Shown in pieces: positions 13,107-25,642 of a stretch of 64,000 bases of DNA; the first letter of the stretch is position 1; each line of letters opens with the position of its first letter. The stretch is from Aaosphaeria pasadenensis (lineage: Eukaryota; Ascomycota; Dothideomycetes; Pleosporales). Where the stretch lies: positions 1,798,001-1,862,000 of the forward strand of contig JAKLMB010000001.1 of NCBI GenBank assembly GCA_022813625.1, given 5' to 3'. The notes under the pieces were generated by a model. It did no database searches and was not told the DNA's origin. It worked only from the letters and a program-made list of their open reading frames with translations. The translations under genes and the position numbers were made by a program.

Positions 13107-14869
13107 AGCCTTTCACTTGCCCATCCCCCCAATCCCCGTTGATAACCCCTTCTTCTTTGAACACCACCATGCCGCTTGCTCTATAACCATGGCCGATGGG
13201 TTTCAGACTGTACAGAATCTACCCGTCCGTTTCTTCTTCATATCTTGTGCATGATGTCACCTCGGTTTCTTTTATTCCCGAGCACGTTTGTTAGTAATCT
13301 AGTCCTCTTTTTTACATATAGTTATATCATGTACTTTCCAAAACTTCCTCAGTCCCCCATCCCGTCTCCGTCCCAGTCCCCGTCTCCATAATAGCGGTCC
13401 AAAAGTCCAAACGTTGTTTTTTTCATCTCAACAATGTGTGTCCGTATAACCAACTACCACCTTTTGTTTTCAGTCTAAGCCGAACCATGATTGACAGTTT
13501 ATACGAAGCGGGTCGTATTTCTTTCTTTTTCCGTGGTTCTGTGCGCACCCCAGAGCAACGGGGTGGCTTGCTTGCTTACAACGGGGAGGCAAAAAAAGTA
13601 AAAAAAATTAACGACATGTCACTTGCCTAATCGGGCAGTGCCATCAAACTTTAAATCCGCTCTGTCGTTCTGTCGGTTGCACGTTGAACAGATTGACGGG
13701 ACGGGATACGAAGGGGGTGGCGCCGCGGAAGGATGTGATGGATGGGATGGCATGGCGAAATATGCATGCGTGCATGTATGCAGGTTCAGAGAAATCCCGT
13801 GCTGGGCTGGCTGTGAAAGCGAGTGGTGGGACGGTTCGCCGTTTTTTGATTGATGCGTGTAGTTTGTCCGTTGTTGTGTGTATCTAAGGTTTGGGAGTTA
13901 CCTAGGTACCCTGTCACCCCGAGCGAGTGGTAATTTAATCTAGCGTGAATAATGAAGGTCGAGATCGAATGTCTAATTACTGGATTTCAACTTGCCTTCG
14001 CAGAGACGTGGACAGTCAGGTTCCTCCAGTGCTGATGTTCTTCTTGTGGATGTGAGTGCGTGCCATCACGACAGAGAGATGAAAATGAAGAGTGAACATT
14101 ATAGACACATTCACCAGCATAATACAACGTAGCATTCCATACAAGATTCTCCTTCTCCTTGCCCTAACTGTCCTACCCTGTTGCTCGTTCATCACATTTC
14201 TCTTGCCCCCTGCACGCTGCGCGTTGGGGGCCGGATATCCCAATTACCCAAAAACCCGCGCGTTCAATCCTCCGCGATGCAGGCAAGCAAGGCAACCCAG
14301 ATCGATCGATCGATCGATCGAATAGCCACGCGCGTATGCCAGGGCTGGGTGATAGAACATGTTGTTTAATTGTTTTGTATGGTATGGGTTTGTATGTACA
14401 TGGTTCTTTGGGATTTTCGAAGAGCAAGGCTGGTGGATCATCGATTGTTGGGATCTATGTTTGAGTTAAGGAAGTGGGGATGTGATCTCCGTCACGAAAA
14501 GTCTTCATGTTCTTGCACAGATAGAGTTTTTGGTGTATACAATTTTTTTTGTATCTAATCTATTCGATTTTATATATGATGTAGGTGTGTTGGTGTGTGG
14601 GAGGAGCTAATTACAAGTGATTGGGATTTTTTGTTCCACACACATTAACAACCTCTCACGAAATACGACTATTCTCGCTTCGCTGTAGTTCTATAAAGAC
14701 GGAAGGGAAATGCGGATGGATATGAATGGATGAAAGTGTGCCGCTCAGATGGGTATGCATCGCTTCTGACTGCGCGCTATCGCGACAAAACACGGAGGTT
14801 GGGGGTATTATCTTTCTATTCTTTTCTCTCTTGCTCTCTCTTCGTTCAAACAACGATGTGAAGAGACGC
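13107..14869. other. Convergent intergenic region PDS5 / permease
   Basis: 1.76 kb with no supported gene. It holds the 3' flanks of both neighbours, a (GATC)n run at 14300-14321 and one copy of the palindrome TACCTAGGTA at 13899-13908. Open frames here are short and look random. Confidence 0.5.
14300..14321. repeat. (GATC)n microsatellite
   Basis: Five and a half perfect GATC units in the PDS5/permease intergenic region. Every unit is self-complementary, so the tract is itself a palindrome. Confidence 0.9.
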
Positions 14870-16618
14870 TTACTCTCCCTTCCATCCCTCGACGAGCACG
14901 ACGGGGCCCCTGTACTGCTTCCTGGCGCGGATGTAGTAGTCGCCAACGCAGATGATGGCGACGGCGACGAACATGACGACGGCCCAGTTGAAGTTCTCGA
15001 CGTCGGTGGGCGTGGTGTTGGGCCAGAAGCACCAGAAGAATGCGTGGGTGGAGTAGGCGAGACCGCCGATGTTGATGGGGACGCCCCATCTTCCGAGGGA
15101 CCAGCGGCAGCTGGGGAGGAGCTCGGGCTGGCGGATGCGGCGGTAGAGAACGGCGCCGATGGACAGCATGTAGGTGATCATGAGGGAGACAACGTTGAGG
15201 GAGATGACTGGAGGTGGTGGGTTAGTAGGCAATTTCTCAGGGGGTTATGGTGAATGGTGAACTTACTTGCGTTGAAAGCAACGTCTGAGCCGATGTTGAT
15301 GAGGGAGAGCGCGATAGTGAGACCGCAGGTGAATGTAACGGCATTGGCGGGGATGTTCATGGTAGGGTGGACCTTCTCGAGCCAGTTGCTGAAGGGAAGA
15401 CCCTTGTCTCTGGCAAAAGCCCAAGTCTGTCGAGAGGTGGAGAGATTGTAGGACAAAGTTCCTGCAAAAATGAGGATGGTGGGAATGACGTTCAATGCGA
15501 CAACACCGCCGGAAGAAACGGCCTGAGCGAAGACCCAGAGATGGGGGTATCCAGAGGGATCGTTGAGAGCGGCCTCAACATCGGTCATCATGAACATGTA
15601 GGAGACAAGGAAGACAAGTCCAAGCGCGCCGTTGATGATGTAGGACCAGACCATGGCACGAGGAACGGTCTTTCCGGCATCCTTGATCTCTTCAGACATG
15701 TGGGCGGCGGCATCAGAGCAAATGCAGGCGTAGATGGCGGAAATCTGACCAACCATCAAAGACAATCCCATCGAGTTCCAGCCTCCGCTGTTGGTGAAGA
15801 CAGTGAATGTGTCCTTTGCGGTAAGCCTAGGGGAAAGGACCCAAAGCACGATGATGATGGCCAAAAAGCCGAAGACGTGGACGACCAACATCATGTTCTG
15901 GAAAAGAGGCATAGCCTTTGCGCCATAGACATTGAGCACCCACACGATGGCAGTGACAGCAATGACCATGAGGGTACCCTGCCAGTTGGTAGGAGAGTAG
16001 TCGGGGTACATGACGGTCGCGCAAGATTGGATGAGCGTTCCGACGAGGAATGGACCAGAGGCTGTACCTGCTTGCCAGGAGAGCGTGGACATCCATCCAG
16101 CGAAGTAGCTCGAGAATCTCTGGATGCTGGGTGGGGAGAACTCAGAGACCCAGTGGTATTGTCCACCAGCAGTGGGAGCCATGGAGGCCATCTCGGCCAA
16201 AGACGCGACGACGAAGCTGAAGCCAAAGAATGTCCAGACATAGGACCAGATCAATCCTGCAGGGCCGCCATCAACAAGACCTTGGTATGTTGCGGTCATC
16301 AACACCTCCCAAGTACCTTGGAGAATGATGACGAAGGCAATAGCAGACAATGGTCGGTAGTTTCTCTGATCATGACTGTTAGCAAGAGATTGTATCTCCA
16401 AGTTGACATTGTCAAAGAGTGGGAGAGAAGCGTACCCTAAGTTCCTGGACTTTGCCCATGCGGTTCATATCGTTACGGTCATTCTTGGTGTGACCCTTGA
16501 GGGAATCATGGTAACCATCTCCAGAATCCTCCTCGTCCAAGCTGCGCGTCTTGGGGACGACGGTGTCGGTCTTCAGTTCGCTCATCATTTCACCTTGAGC
16601 TTGATTGTGCGAAGCCAT
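14870..16618 (-). CDS. GABA/amino-acid permease, APC superfamily (539 aa)
   Basis: Three exons: 16618-16436, 16365-15267 and 15207-14870. The introns are 16366-16435 (70 nt, phase 0) and 15208-15266 (59 nt, phase 1, branch CTAAC). The first exon gives a hydrophilic cytosolic N-terminus ending in GKVQELR, and the splice joins it to RNYRPLSAIAFVIILQGTWE, the usual entry into helix 1 of fungal GABA and choline permeases. About 12 hydrophobic segments follow, with the family block MASMAPTAGGQYHWVSEF near helix 3, HMSEEIKDAGKTVPRAM in the central loop, and SRQTWAFARDKGLPFS later. It should be a proton-coupled plasma-membrane importer. GABA is the most likely substrate by family resemblance; choline or another amino acid is possible. 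Nothing nearby indicates the substrate. Confidence 0.85.
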
Positions 16619-19600
16619 CGCAAGTGTAGATCTTAGTAGACTATGGAAGAATGAGAGAGTGTAAGAGATTGGTGGTCAATTGCGACAGCGCTCGACCAGG
16701 AGCTGAATGGCGTAAGACGCAAGGCGCAAGACACAGGACGCAGGATGCAATAGCGATAGCAATAGCAACAGCACGAAGAAGGAAGGATGAACAGGCGATA
16801 GCAATATAAGTTGTATGCAAGAGAAAGATTTTAGCACCTCGAGCTAGAAGCGATCCCAGGGTATTGGACGCTTTCAAACACAGCGGCACAGGATGGTAGC
16901 AGCCGCTTACCTAGGCCATGAAATGTTCGGATTCGCGAAGGGGAGTGGAGTAGAGGGGAGGGTGGAGGGGGGAGAAGCCGGAAGAGGAGGCGAGTGGGTG
17001 CTTAGGTGGAGAGAGAGTGGATGAGTGAATGGGTGGATTGAAGCAAAGGGGGCAAGACTGAGTGGGGAGGAGGCGTAGACGAGCATAGAAGATATGGGTG
17101 TAGTGCAGGGTATCAGCTTGTACTAAGTAACCTGAGTGGGTTCCAGTCCTTCGATGGGGGAAACTTGTATGCAGCGCGAAGGACGGGGCAGCAAGTGTAG
17201 CGCATCCGATGGAGATGGATGGTTCCTGGGAGTTTCCTGGGAATTCCCCCCCTCTTTTTCTTCGTCTTGTTGGATCTTGGTAACAATTAATTAGTCTTCG
17301 CCTTCATCTTTGTCTGCTTCATCTAGACTATGCCTAGAGTCTGCTCCGTAGACTCCCATAGGTACAAGTACCTGTATGTACAGGCATACAACCTCGTTCC
17401 TCGGCCCTCGCTTGTTCGCAGTTCAAACAGAGCGAATACGCTACTGTATGTATGTATGCAAATGGCCACCACTTGGTCAGTGATTTGTAAATGGTGATAC
17501 TATTATATTTTATTTTTCTCTTGTCTTCTCGGCTATCTAGCTTGTTTGAATGGGAAAGACGCAAGGTGATTGGAAGGCTTTCTTAACAACCATCGGTTAT
17601 CAGTTTCTCGAAGGGGTGGTGGCTCCGAGTCGAACTACTCGAGATGGCAAGATCTAGGCCTCTAGACCAATGGTCGACGGCGGAGAAAACATACGATCTA
17701 AACCTGGACATTACAATATGTATGTATGCATCTGTCTTTTCATCATATATGGGGCCGGCCCTTTTGACGAGGATGGAGGACGAAGAGACGGGCCGCTCCT
17801 TGGTTTATGAGACGGCCACGACGGCTAAGCGGGAGTCGCAGAAATAGTCAAGATTCAACACAGAAGAGGCATAAAATGCTGGAGTCAGGGGCAGACTTGA
17901 CTCGACCTATTTCGCATTGTTCCGTCCACAAGAAGCCGATTTTTTTCGTTCTCTGTTTATCCAATAACCCTCATCCCTACCCTGAGACGTGGAACGCTGT
18001 ATCCATAACTTACAGTACGAGCAACACTAGCTACTCTGCTATGCGACTTGCCTAATCCGCTAAATCCTATCTTCCAAACACGAGTGATCTCCTTCGTTTC
18101 GAGAGTATGCAGCCTGTAAAGCGTGGCGATCATGGGTCCGCAGTCGAAAGATGGATCGTTCCATCCCTTCCCTGGGAAAATTCTTTCCTAAACTCGAATG
18201 ACCGTTATCAAACAAGGAAATCCCCCCCCCTTAACATGTAACGCATTCACTCGCCCACTGTACTCGTAGGGTTGTGCGTTTGTATACTTGTGCACATTAA
18301 GGTGTGGGATTGGGACCTGTAGGTAATCCCAAGTGCCGAAGTCGTGCCTCTTCGTCTATCCCTTCCTTTCGCTTGCATGTCACCGATCTCTGCACCAGAT
18401 CCGTTCTGGAAACATACAATACGCCCATCGATGGAGCACGGCTTGCGTTGCTGGCATGGCAATGGCCATAAGTCCGTAGCAATAGCAATAACAGCGAGAG
18501 AAGGGTCGAGATTTTTTAGCCTTTCGGCGCTTCAGTCGGATGTCACACACTACCCCTTGCCTCGCCTAGGTAAGGTCAATTTCTACCCGCTGACGAAGCA
18601 CCGTCCGTCGCCGCCAATGATCTCGGAACACATTCCGGCAGATCGCTTCCACAGCATTGATACAGGGATGCATGGGTATGTGGGTGTAGGCTTGTGTATG
18701 AACCTGTGAGCCTGGTGCGTATCGGGATGATGAGGTAGCAAGCCACGGCGTTCGTACGATTCCACGTGCAACCCAGCGCAGTGGATTCGATGCAAACCTC
18801 GGTGTCTTTGCCACCTTGGCCGAGTCCTTCTTGCGCATTAGAAATTGCTCTTTTATGGATGTCTCGCGAGGGGGGGACGGGAGGGGGAACGGATGGGTAC
18901 GCTTTATCAAACAAGCTACTTCGTACTCGTACTGTCAACATACCAAGCACGCACTACCAACGAGTACGAAGCTACGAATCGACAGACTCGAACTAATCAA
19001 TGCGTTTGAACGCTACGAAGAAAGGTGGCTGATCCTTGCCCGTCCCTGTCCCCATACTTCGATGCTTGCAGCTTGCACAGTACTTGTACATTATTGTAAT
19101 TATCTACTCACCTAGTTGCCTACCTAGGTACTTAGTATACCTCACTTGGCCCCTACCAGCCCACCACAGCGCTATAACTGCAGTGTTAAGAGTTCCATCA
19201 TCGGAAAGGGCAAATCCTCCCAACGTCTTTGACAGTGCCTACCCCGGTCCGTTCTACAAACCCTACGAAAGTTACCGTGCTTGCGGGACAAGCACACCTC
19301 TTGGGCTTGAATTTGGGCTTGTTGGGGGGGTGTGTGGAAGAGCGCCGAAGGTGAGGAAGAGGCGCTCGCGCGATCACGACAGGACCGAACCGGCATATCC
19401 AACAGACTGGGCTTCAACGGAAGATACCATAGTTATTCCTTGGTATTATCATCTCGAAGCACACATCTGATAGCCGCGAAAGACTAGACTGCAGTGTCCA
19501 GCAGAAGCAGATTTAGTCCCAAGCCGCCCGTGCCAAAGTCTCTCGTACCTGCTTCCCGCTTTTCATTTTTGCTCTCTGGACATACAAACCTATCATATTC

Positions 19601-19933
19601 CGTACTCCGTACCTATTTCGCCTAACCATCGAGAAAGGAAAAAAAAGAAGAGGGGAAAGAGAGAGGGAAGCCTTACTTTCTGATGTTACCGTCCCGTCTG
19701 TGCATTTGATTCATCATCATCGTCCTCACCACCAGCATCATCCCCAACACTCGTCCCCTTCTCCTCGCCACCTCGTACATCAGATACTACAAGACCCGCC
19801 CTGTGCGTCCGTTCGCTCGTTCGCTCGTTCGTCCGCTGCTGGCTCGCTCTCACGCTCGCTCGACAGTTGCCTCCATCAAGTTTCGACGACCACGCAAGAT
19901 GCGAATTGCATCGACTTCGAATTCAAATCCAAA
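16619..19933. other. Divergent gene-free region, permease / rhodopsin-like gene
   Basis: 3.3 kb with no frame I can support. It contains AGCAAT-type short repeats (about 16750-16772), CCTAGGTA at 18565-18572, TACCTAGGTA at 19121-19130 and TACTCCGTA at 19603-19611. The last ~300 bp are pyrimidine-rich, as in a fungal promoter and 5' UTR for the gene starting at 19934. Confidence 0.45.
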
Positions 19934-21998
19934 ATGAGCAGCAGCAGCAGTCATGTCGTACCGCCGCCGTACAAGATCTCCGGCGACGACAAGCGGGGAC
20001 TCGTGGTGGTGACGACGGCGACAGTACTCTCCTTCGTGTGGACCTGTCTCGTGATACGGGTGTGGTTGAGGTGGAAGTTGAGAGAATGGCGATCGGATGA
20101 CTATTTCCTTGCCGCCGCTACGGTCCGTCTTACACTCTTTCTAACCCTCGTACACATTACACTTTTCTACACTACAACTATTACAAGCGGTGGCTGTTTT
20201 CGCAACGCCTTCCTCCCTCCCTCCCTTCCTTCCTTGGCAACGCCTGATGGCTCTGTCGATCATCATCGATCACCACAAATTACCATACCAAAAACCATTA
20301 TACTGACTTGTATCCTTTTTTGCGACATGTATAGGTGTTTAATACAATACAATCAGGACTTGTGTTCCGCGTCGCGGACGCAGGACTCGGACTCACGAAA
20401 GACGAGGTGGACGCCGACCATCTGCGCAGGATCAGCAAGGTGCGTAATGCTGCAAGCCATCGAACAGAGAGACATGGCCCCATGTCGTCGATCGCGAAAG
20501 GATGCAAGACATCACATCACGTCCCCCATTCCATGTGTTTCAGACATTTCAGAATGTTCTGACATATTTCCCACTTGGATCGAGTATTACACAGTACATT
20601 TGATATATATATGTTTACATATTTATATATGTGAATATGTGTACATGTATATGTCTCACACCCATCCACCATCACCACCACCACCACTACCACCATCATC
20701 ACCAACACCCTTACCGTCACGCATAAAAAAACAAAACAAAAAAGAGAAATTGACTAACAATTCAACCACAGCTCGACCTCGCCTCCCAAATCCTCTATGT
20801 AATCACGCTCTTCCTCTCCAAAGGCGCAGTCCTCTTCCTGTACCTCCGCCTCTCGCCCGGGAAGAGCCACTCCATCGCATCGTGGGCGACGCTCGCCGTG
20901 TGCGGCGCATGGTGCATCATCGGCGTCGTCCTGGTCGTCGTGCCCTGCAACGCCGAGGTGCTGTGGCAGAAAGGGTTCGACAGCTGCAGTAGCATGGTAC
21001 GTCGTCCCATTCTCCCCTCCCCTCCCTTCATCAAAAATCAAAGACCCGATATCAAAACCTCCTCCCCAACTATCACACCCCAACACATAAATGAACCACC
21101 GACTAATTCCAACGCAGTTCCCCCGCTGGCAAGCCATAACCGCCATTGACGTCCTCACCGAACTCGCCATCGTAAGCCCTTCCCCCCTCCCCTTTACCCG
21201 CAACCCACCCCCTTACTAACCATCTTTTCACAGTTCATCATCCCCCTCCCCCTCCTCATCCCCCTAAAAATGAACCTCACCTCCAAACTCCTCGTCCTCC
21301 TCGCCTTCTCCGCCCGCATCCCCGTCCTCGCCGCCTCCCTGACACGCTTACACTACATCGGCGCGCTCCTCTCGTCTCCGAACCCCACGCTCCAGGCGGC
21401 CTACAGCGTCGTGTGCACGCAGTGGCAGGTCGGGTACGCGATCATGTCGACGACGATTAGTGGGTTGGGGCCGTTCCTGCGGCCGTTTAGTAGGAAGCTT
21501 GGGGTGGGCAGTTCGCCGTATGGGGGGAGTAGTGGGTATAGGAGGAATGGGGGCGCGGGGGGGTATGCGAGTGGTGGGGGGAGTGGGGTTAGGAGTCATA
21601 ATGGGGGGCATGAGGGGAGTACTGGTGGAGGGGGTGCTGGGGTGGGCGATTCGTATCAGATGAATAAGTTGAGGGCGCGGAGGAAGGTTTCGAGTGGGTA
21701 TATGGGGGGTGGGAATGAGGAGGGGGAGGTGGTGACGGGGAAGGATGGAGGGGTGAGGGCGTTTGTGACGGAGAGGGCGGTGGGTGGCACGGGGACGGCG
21801 AGGAGTAAGTTGAATTTGAGGCCCGATTGCGAGGAGGTGGAGAGGAATACGAATGTCATTGGGGGGGAGGGTTCGTCGGAGAGGGACGACGCGGATACGT
21901 TGAGCTTGGCTAGCGAGTCCAGTCGCAAGATGATCATCACGAAGAGGACCGAGGTCATGGTCGAGACGGATCGCGCGAGTGCCGTGGTTAGAGATTAG
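19934..21998 (+). CDS. Rhodopsin-fold integral membrane protein (445 aa)
   Basis: Five exons: 19934-20122, 20335-20439, 20772-20996, 21118-21171 and 21234-21998. All four introns are phase 0 and GT...AG, at 212, 332, 121 and 62 nt; the first donor (gtccgt) is weak. The ATG at 19934 is the first in-frame ATG before the conserved start. The fungal rhodopsin-domain pattern is visible: LSFVWTCLVIRVWLR, WRSDDYFLAAATVFNTIQSG, LDLASQILYVITLFLSKGAVLFLYLRL, FPRWQAITAIDVLTELAIF, then paired helices to SVVCTQWQVGYAIMSTTISGLGPFL. These give about seven membrane helices. The C-terminal ~140 residues form a soluble tail rich in Gly, Ser and Arg. The family (SAT4/PTH11-like) includes putative surface receptors, but the ligand is unknown and nearby genes give no clue. 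Confidence 0.82.
20660..20712 (+). repeat. CAC/ATC-type microsatellite inside an intron
   Basis: A run of CCATCACCACCACCACCACT-like units lies in the 332-nt intron 2 of the rhodopsin-like gene, just after a TATATA-rich stretch (about 20600-20650). It helps explain why this intron is longer than its neighbours. Confidence 0.75.
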
Positions 21999-22854
21999 AT
22001 TTCTCTTCTTTTTTTGGGTTCGATGCCTGCTGTTGTTATTACTGTTGTTGTTGTTGTTCACTTTGGTTGTACCAAGAAAAATGTTTGTTTATAGATACGA
22101 CAATACCCATCCTTCGTTCTTTTGAAGCATACGGATTCATTTTGGGGACTGGAGTGATCAGTGACGGCTCGGAAGAACTGACTTCTGCAATATCTTGAAC
22201 TTCCAACAGACTTCTCTCAATATCGAAGTTCAGAAAACAACGGTTTGTTGTGCATTATATATGAGTAAAGATGAATACTTAGGTCCAATGATTTTTGCAG
22301 CTCAACCTTCCTTTCACAGCAGTAGATAGATTCAATCAGTCAGGCAAGAAAAAGTTAATGTAATGATTGATTTATTGGTAGTATGGATGTTTACCATATC
22401 CCACCCATCTCGGGGGTCAGTGCGAGCACCTCAACTCCTAACCCATGATGATCCTCAATTTCCATCGTATGATGAACCCTGACTCCGGTTCCATGATGAC
22501 CTCGAGGTAATTGCAGATTCCCTGGAAGACGCTCCGCTCAATGACATGAATTTCCGATGGACAGTTGTCGAGATTCCGAACCCTGCCCACCAGTACAGTA
22601 TGAACGCCCATTTTGGTATCCGCATTGCCCAAACTCCTTGCTCTAAATGAATCATAATACACGGGCAGAATAGAAAAGTAAAGTAGAGTAGAGTAAAGCA
22701 AAGGACCGGCCATGACGAAATGCTCATGAGGGCAAACCCGGCTCCTCATGACGTTTCCGCCGCATAACACATCGACCCATCCCACGACCACCGTATTAGG
22801 CACACTGTTATTAGCTTTGTATACCATAGCGACAACGGCGCACCTCATTAGCAA
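21999..22854. other. Convergent 3' flanks, rhodopsin-like gene / unknown gene
   Basis: 856 bp between two stop codons. It has a TGT/TGC triplet run just after the first stop (22028-22056). No coding frame looks real. Confidence 0.5.
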
Positions 22855-23864
22855 CTACGGTGCGGTCCAGCCCATGCCGTTGGGGGTCAAGCCGATGGCA
22901 TCAGCGAGAATCTTGCTTGCTTCGTCGACTTCGAGCGTGTCCACTTTCTTATGGGCCAGCCAGTTCTCCATGGAGTTGGTTTGCTCTTTATCGAGGACAT
23001 GGGTACGCTTCACGTCTGCCCAGTCGCTCTCAACCTTGCGGATTTTGTGGCGCAAGCGCGGCATGGCTTCGGTGCGCAGCTGGGAAAGTTCAGTGGCATA
23101 GTAGGCATCAGTTGGCTCGAGAGGGGTCGAGAATGACCTTTCGCGTTTCAGGCCGTCGAGGGGCTTGTTGGTTGGTGCGTCCAAGGGAGTCAGGCACATT
23201 GGAGAGACCGGAGAGGGACCATCTGAAGTTGACATGTGCGGAGGCGAGCTGGGACCAAATGACGAAGAGGGCGAGAGTGACTGGACTTGGGACCTGTTGC
23301 TTGAATCTGGCTGACTGCTTGACACACTATCCGTTCGAAGCTTTGGGAGCGCACGAGGGATGATTGGGAGCATGTCAATGGTGGACAGGGCAGAGTCCTC
23401 CACCACGGCGCTGTCGGTGTTTGATTTTTTGGCTTCCTGACCAAGAATTTGGACACGCTCAAAACCTGACGGCGACGGTAATTAGCACTGATGATACATA
23501 TGATAATCACAGTGCGTGCAACATAGAGGGGGTGGTGAAGTGATTTGGCAGATCACGTGGGGAGATGGAACCTACCGGTTGAGACAGCAGCACCAGCGTG
23601 CTGCATGTCGGTGACCACGGCCCGGAACTGCTGGGGTAGTGCATTCCAGAGCTTATCGGAAAGGTACCAAGCTGGGAGATGGCAGGGCTTGTAGCAGAAT
23701 GCGTCGCCATCTTTAGGGCACAAGGTGCGAGGAGACTCGAGCCTGGGAGAAGAAGCCGAAGCACGGGACGAGTTGCTACGAGCTCGACTGTCTCGGCGGA
23801 AGGAGGGCGAATTGTAGGGTCTGGTAGGAGGCAATTCGGCGGGAGATTTCCCGTCGTTCGCCAT
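22855..23864 (-). CDS. Uncharacterised conserved-looking fungal protein (299 aa)
   Basis: Two exons, 23864-23576 and 23465-22855, with a 110-nt phase-1 intron (branch CTAAT, acceptor gtcag). The splice joins MQHAGAAVSTG to FERVQILGQEAKK in frame. There is no signal peptide or membrane segment. The N-terminus (1-45) is rich in Ser, Arg and Pro. Residues ~50-95 look folded (CPKDGDAFCYKPCHLPAW and WNALPQQFRAVVTDMQH, three cysteines). The middle is Ser/Pro-rich and disordered. The C-terminal ~90 residues are a helical, charged segment (LRTEAMPRLRHKIRKVESDW) that could be a coiled coil. I do not recognise a named domain and assign no function. Confidence 0.65.
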
Positions 23865-24811
23865 GATGTCGGGAGGTGAAGTGAGGTAAATTGAGGTTGA
23901 TGGGTGTGGTGTCCGGAAAAGTGCCGCAAGTGAGAGATTTAGGGTTGGATGGTGGCGGCGATTATGACGCGCGGGAGAGGTTTGGCGTAATTCTGTTTAT
24001 AGGGCGATGAGGTGGTGGTTATGATGTGTTAGGTGGCGTTTGAGTAATTGTGATGAGTGAGTGAGTGAAGTGAAGTTAGTAAGTGTGTGAGTAAGTGAGC
24101 GATCAATCGATTGGTCGATTGGGGCAAGTGAGTGAGCGAGTGGAAGAGTTGGAAATTTTGATGTTGTTGTTGTTGTATGTTTGAGGGTTGGTTGAGTGAG
24201 AGAAGGATGGATGAGGATGAGTAGGAGGCGTTGACTAGTAGGTACGGAGGACGGAGTAGTAGGTAATAGGGAATTGTACGAGGTAGAGAAGATTTGAAGG
24301 CGGAGAGTGGAAGGGTGGAAGGGTGGAAAGGTGCAAAGGTGGAAGGCGCGCGCCGAGTGTGGATGGAGTAGAGGTGATGCTTGGCGGGCGGGAACGGGAA
24401 ACAAAAAGAATCAAGTGGAGACTTGAGACTGGGATTGAGGCTACTAGTAAGTAATTACTTGTAGGAAAGAAAGGAATAGCTGGGGAGTGTCGGGATTTGC
24501 ACCGAAGCAAAGCAAAGGCCGTGTGGAGCGAGAGGTTTTGGATTTAAATACCTCTCGACCGAGCGTGCCTCCGGGGTTTGTTGGGCGCTGAAAGCAAGAT
24601 GGATGGTAGATGGGAGAGACCGTAGACGAGGTGAGCTGACGTCCTGAGAAATTCAAATATACCTAGGTAAGTATTGAATGAATGGACCTGGGTTTTGTGT
24701 TTTGTGGCTGTGACGCAATGAGGTCGTAAGGCTGGATTGGGATGGGAAAGTGAGAGAGAGGCGTGTAGTGTCACTGTGTAGTACCAGATGGGTGGAATCC
24801 TTAGGGCTGTC

Positions 24812-24843
24812 GACGGTAGACGGTAGACGGTTGGCGGTAGACA
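24812..24843. repeat. GACGGTA heptamer tandem repeat
   Basis: Two exact GACGGTA units, then the variants GACGGTT and GGCGGTA, then GAC. It lies in the gene desert. Confidence 0.7.
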
Positions 24844-25247
24844 ATATATTAGAACAGTTATTTTCAGCTCAACACACCGTATTAGTTGGTTGCCAAACGG
24901 CGACGACCAAGTATAGGCAATGGACACCTGCCTACCAAGGTACCACAAGTATTGTATTGATCATCATTACCTCTATCCTGGATATACGGAAACAAAAGCG
25001 ATAACTATGAGGGGATTCTGTTGATACAATAATATTATTGCACACTTGTACTCCGTACAAATCTACAATAATGATACGCACGTTAACAGTCGATTCCGAT
25101 TGCGCCCGAGGGGGTCCGCGTCCAACGAGTAGTTATCCGCCTGCAAGGTTACCTATACTGTGTAGGTACCTACCAACTACTAATAGTAGTTACTAGTACT
25201 AGTCTAGTCATCCAGGATCGTCCCAGCACAGCGCGCGGCCGGTAATA

Positions 25248-25276
25248 ACAGTTACAGTCACAGTCACAGTCACAGT
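25248..25276. repeat. ACAGTC hexamer tandem repeat
   Basis: Nearly five copies of ACAGTC; the first has a T variant (ACAGTT). Intergenic. Confidence 0.8.
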
Positions 25277-25588
25277 AAAACACTGGATTCATTTCCTTCA
25301 ATCTTTTTTAAGCCTCAAACCTCAAACTGGCTGGTGTCGTATCGCGTGGTGTCCGTGACTCCTTCCTGTAAAATGACCGACGACGTTTGATTGCACCTGC
25401 TACCCGTTGGTTTGGGGAAACGAAGGGAATTGGTCGGTCCGTCAACGTATCAAAGTGAAGACAAGACCACACCGGCCTGGCAGTCAGTCAATGCCTGGTG
25501 GGCACTGAGGTGGAGAGAGGACGTTGCATGTGGCTCTACCAACCGTTGAGCAAACCGCGCTATCTGGTATGCGCGACCGTGCTAACGG

Positions 25589-25642
25589 GCAGTGCGATGA
25601 CAGTGCGATGATGACAGGGCGATGACAGCACGATGCCAGTGC
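25589..25642. repeat. Imperfect GCGATGACAG minisatellite
   Basis: Four degenerate 11-13-bp units built on GCGATGACAG(T), with a GATGATG insertion in the second and a GCACGATGCCAG variant last. Intergenic. Confidence 0.6.

Noticed and set aside
14300..14321. (GATC)n as a methylation or replication signal
   Set aside because: GATC has that role in bacteria with Dam; in this fungal DNA it is a plain microsatellite.
17590..17665. Minus-strand tRNA-like stretch (TGGTCTAGAGGC A-box look-alike and AGTTCGACT T-loop look-alike)
   Set aside because: The T stem, anticodon stem and acceptor stem do not pair, and no anticodon loop fits; treated as chance similarity.
19700..19933. In-frame N-terminal extension of the rhodopsin-like protein
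   Set aside because: It has no ATG, only a GTG at its left end, and His/Ser/Pro low-complexity content; the ATG at 19934 is used.
21348..22061. 237-codon frame antisense to the rhodopsin-like gene
   Set aside because: Mirror of the G-rich tail; the product is Pro/Thr/Arg low complexity.
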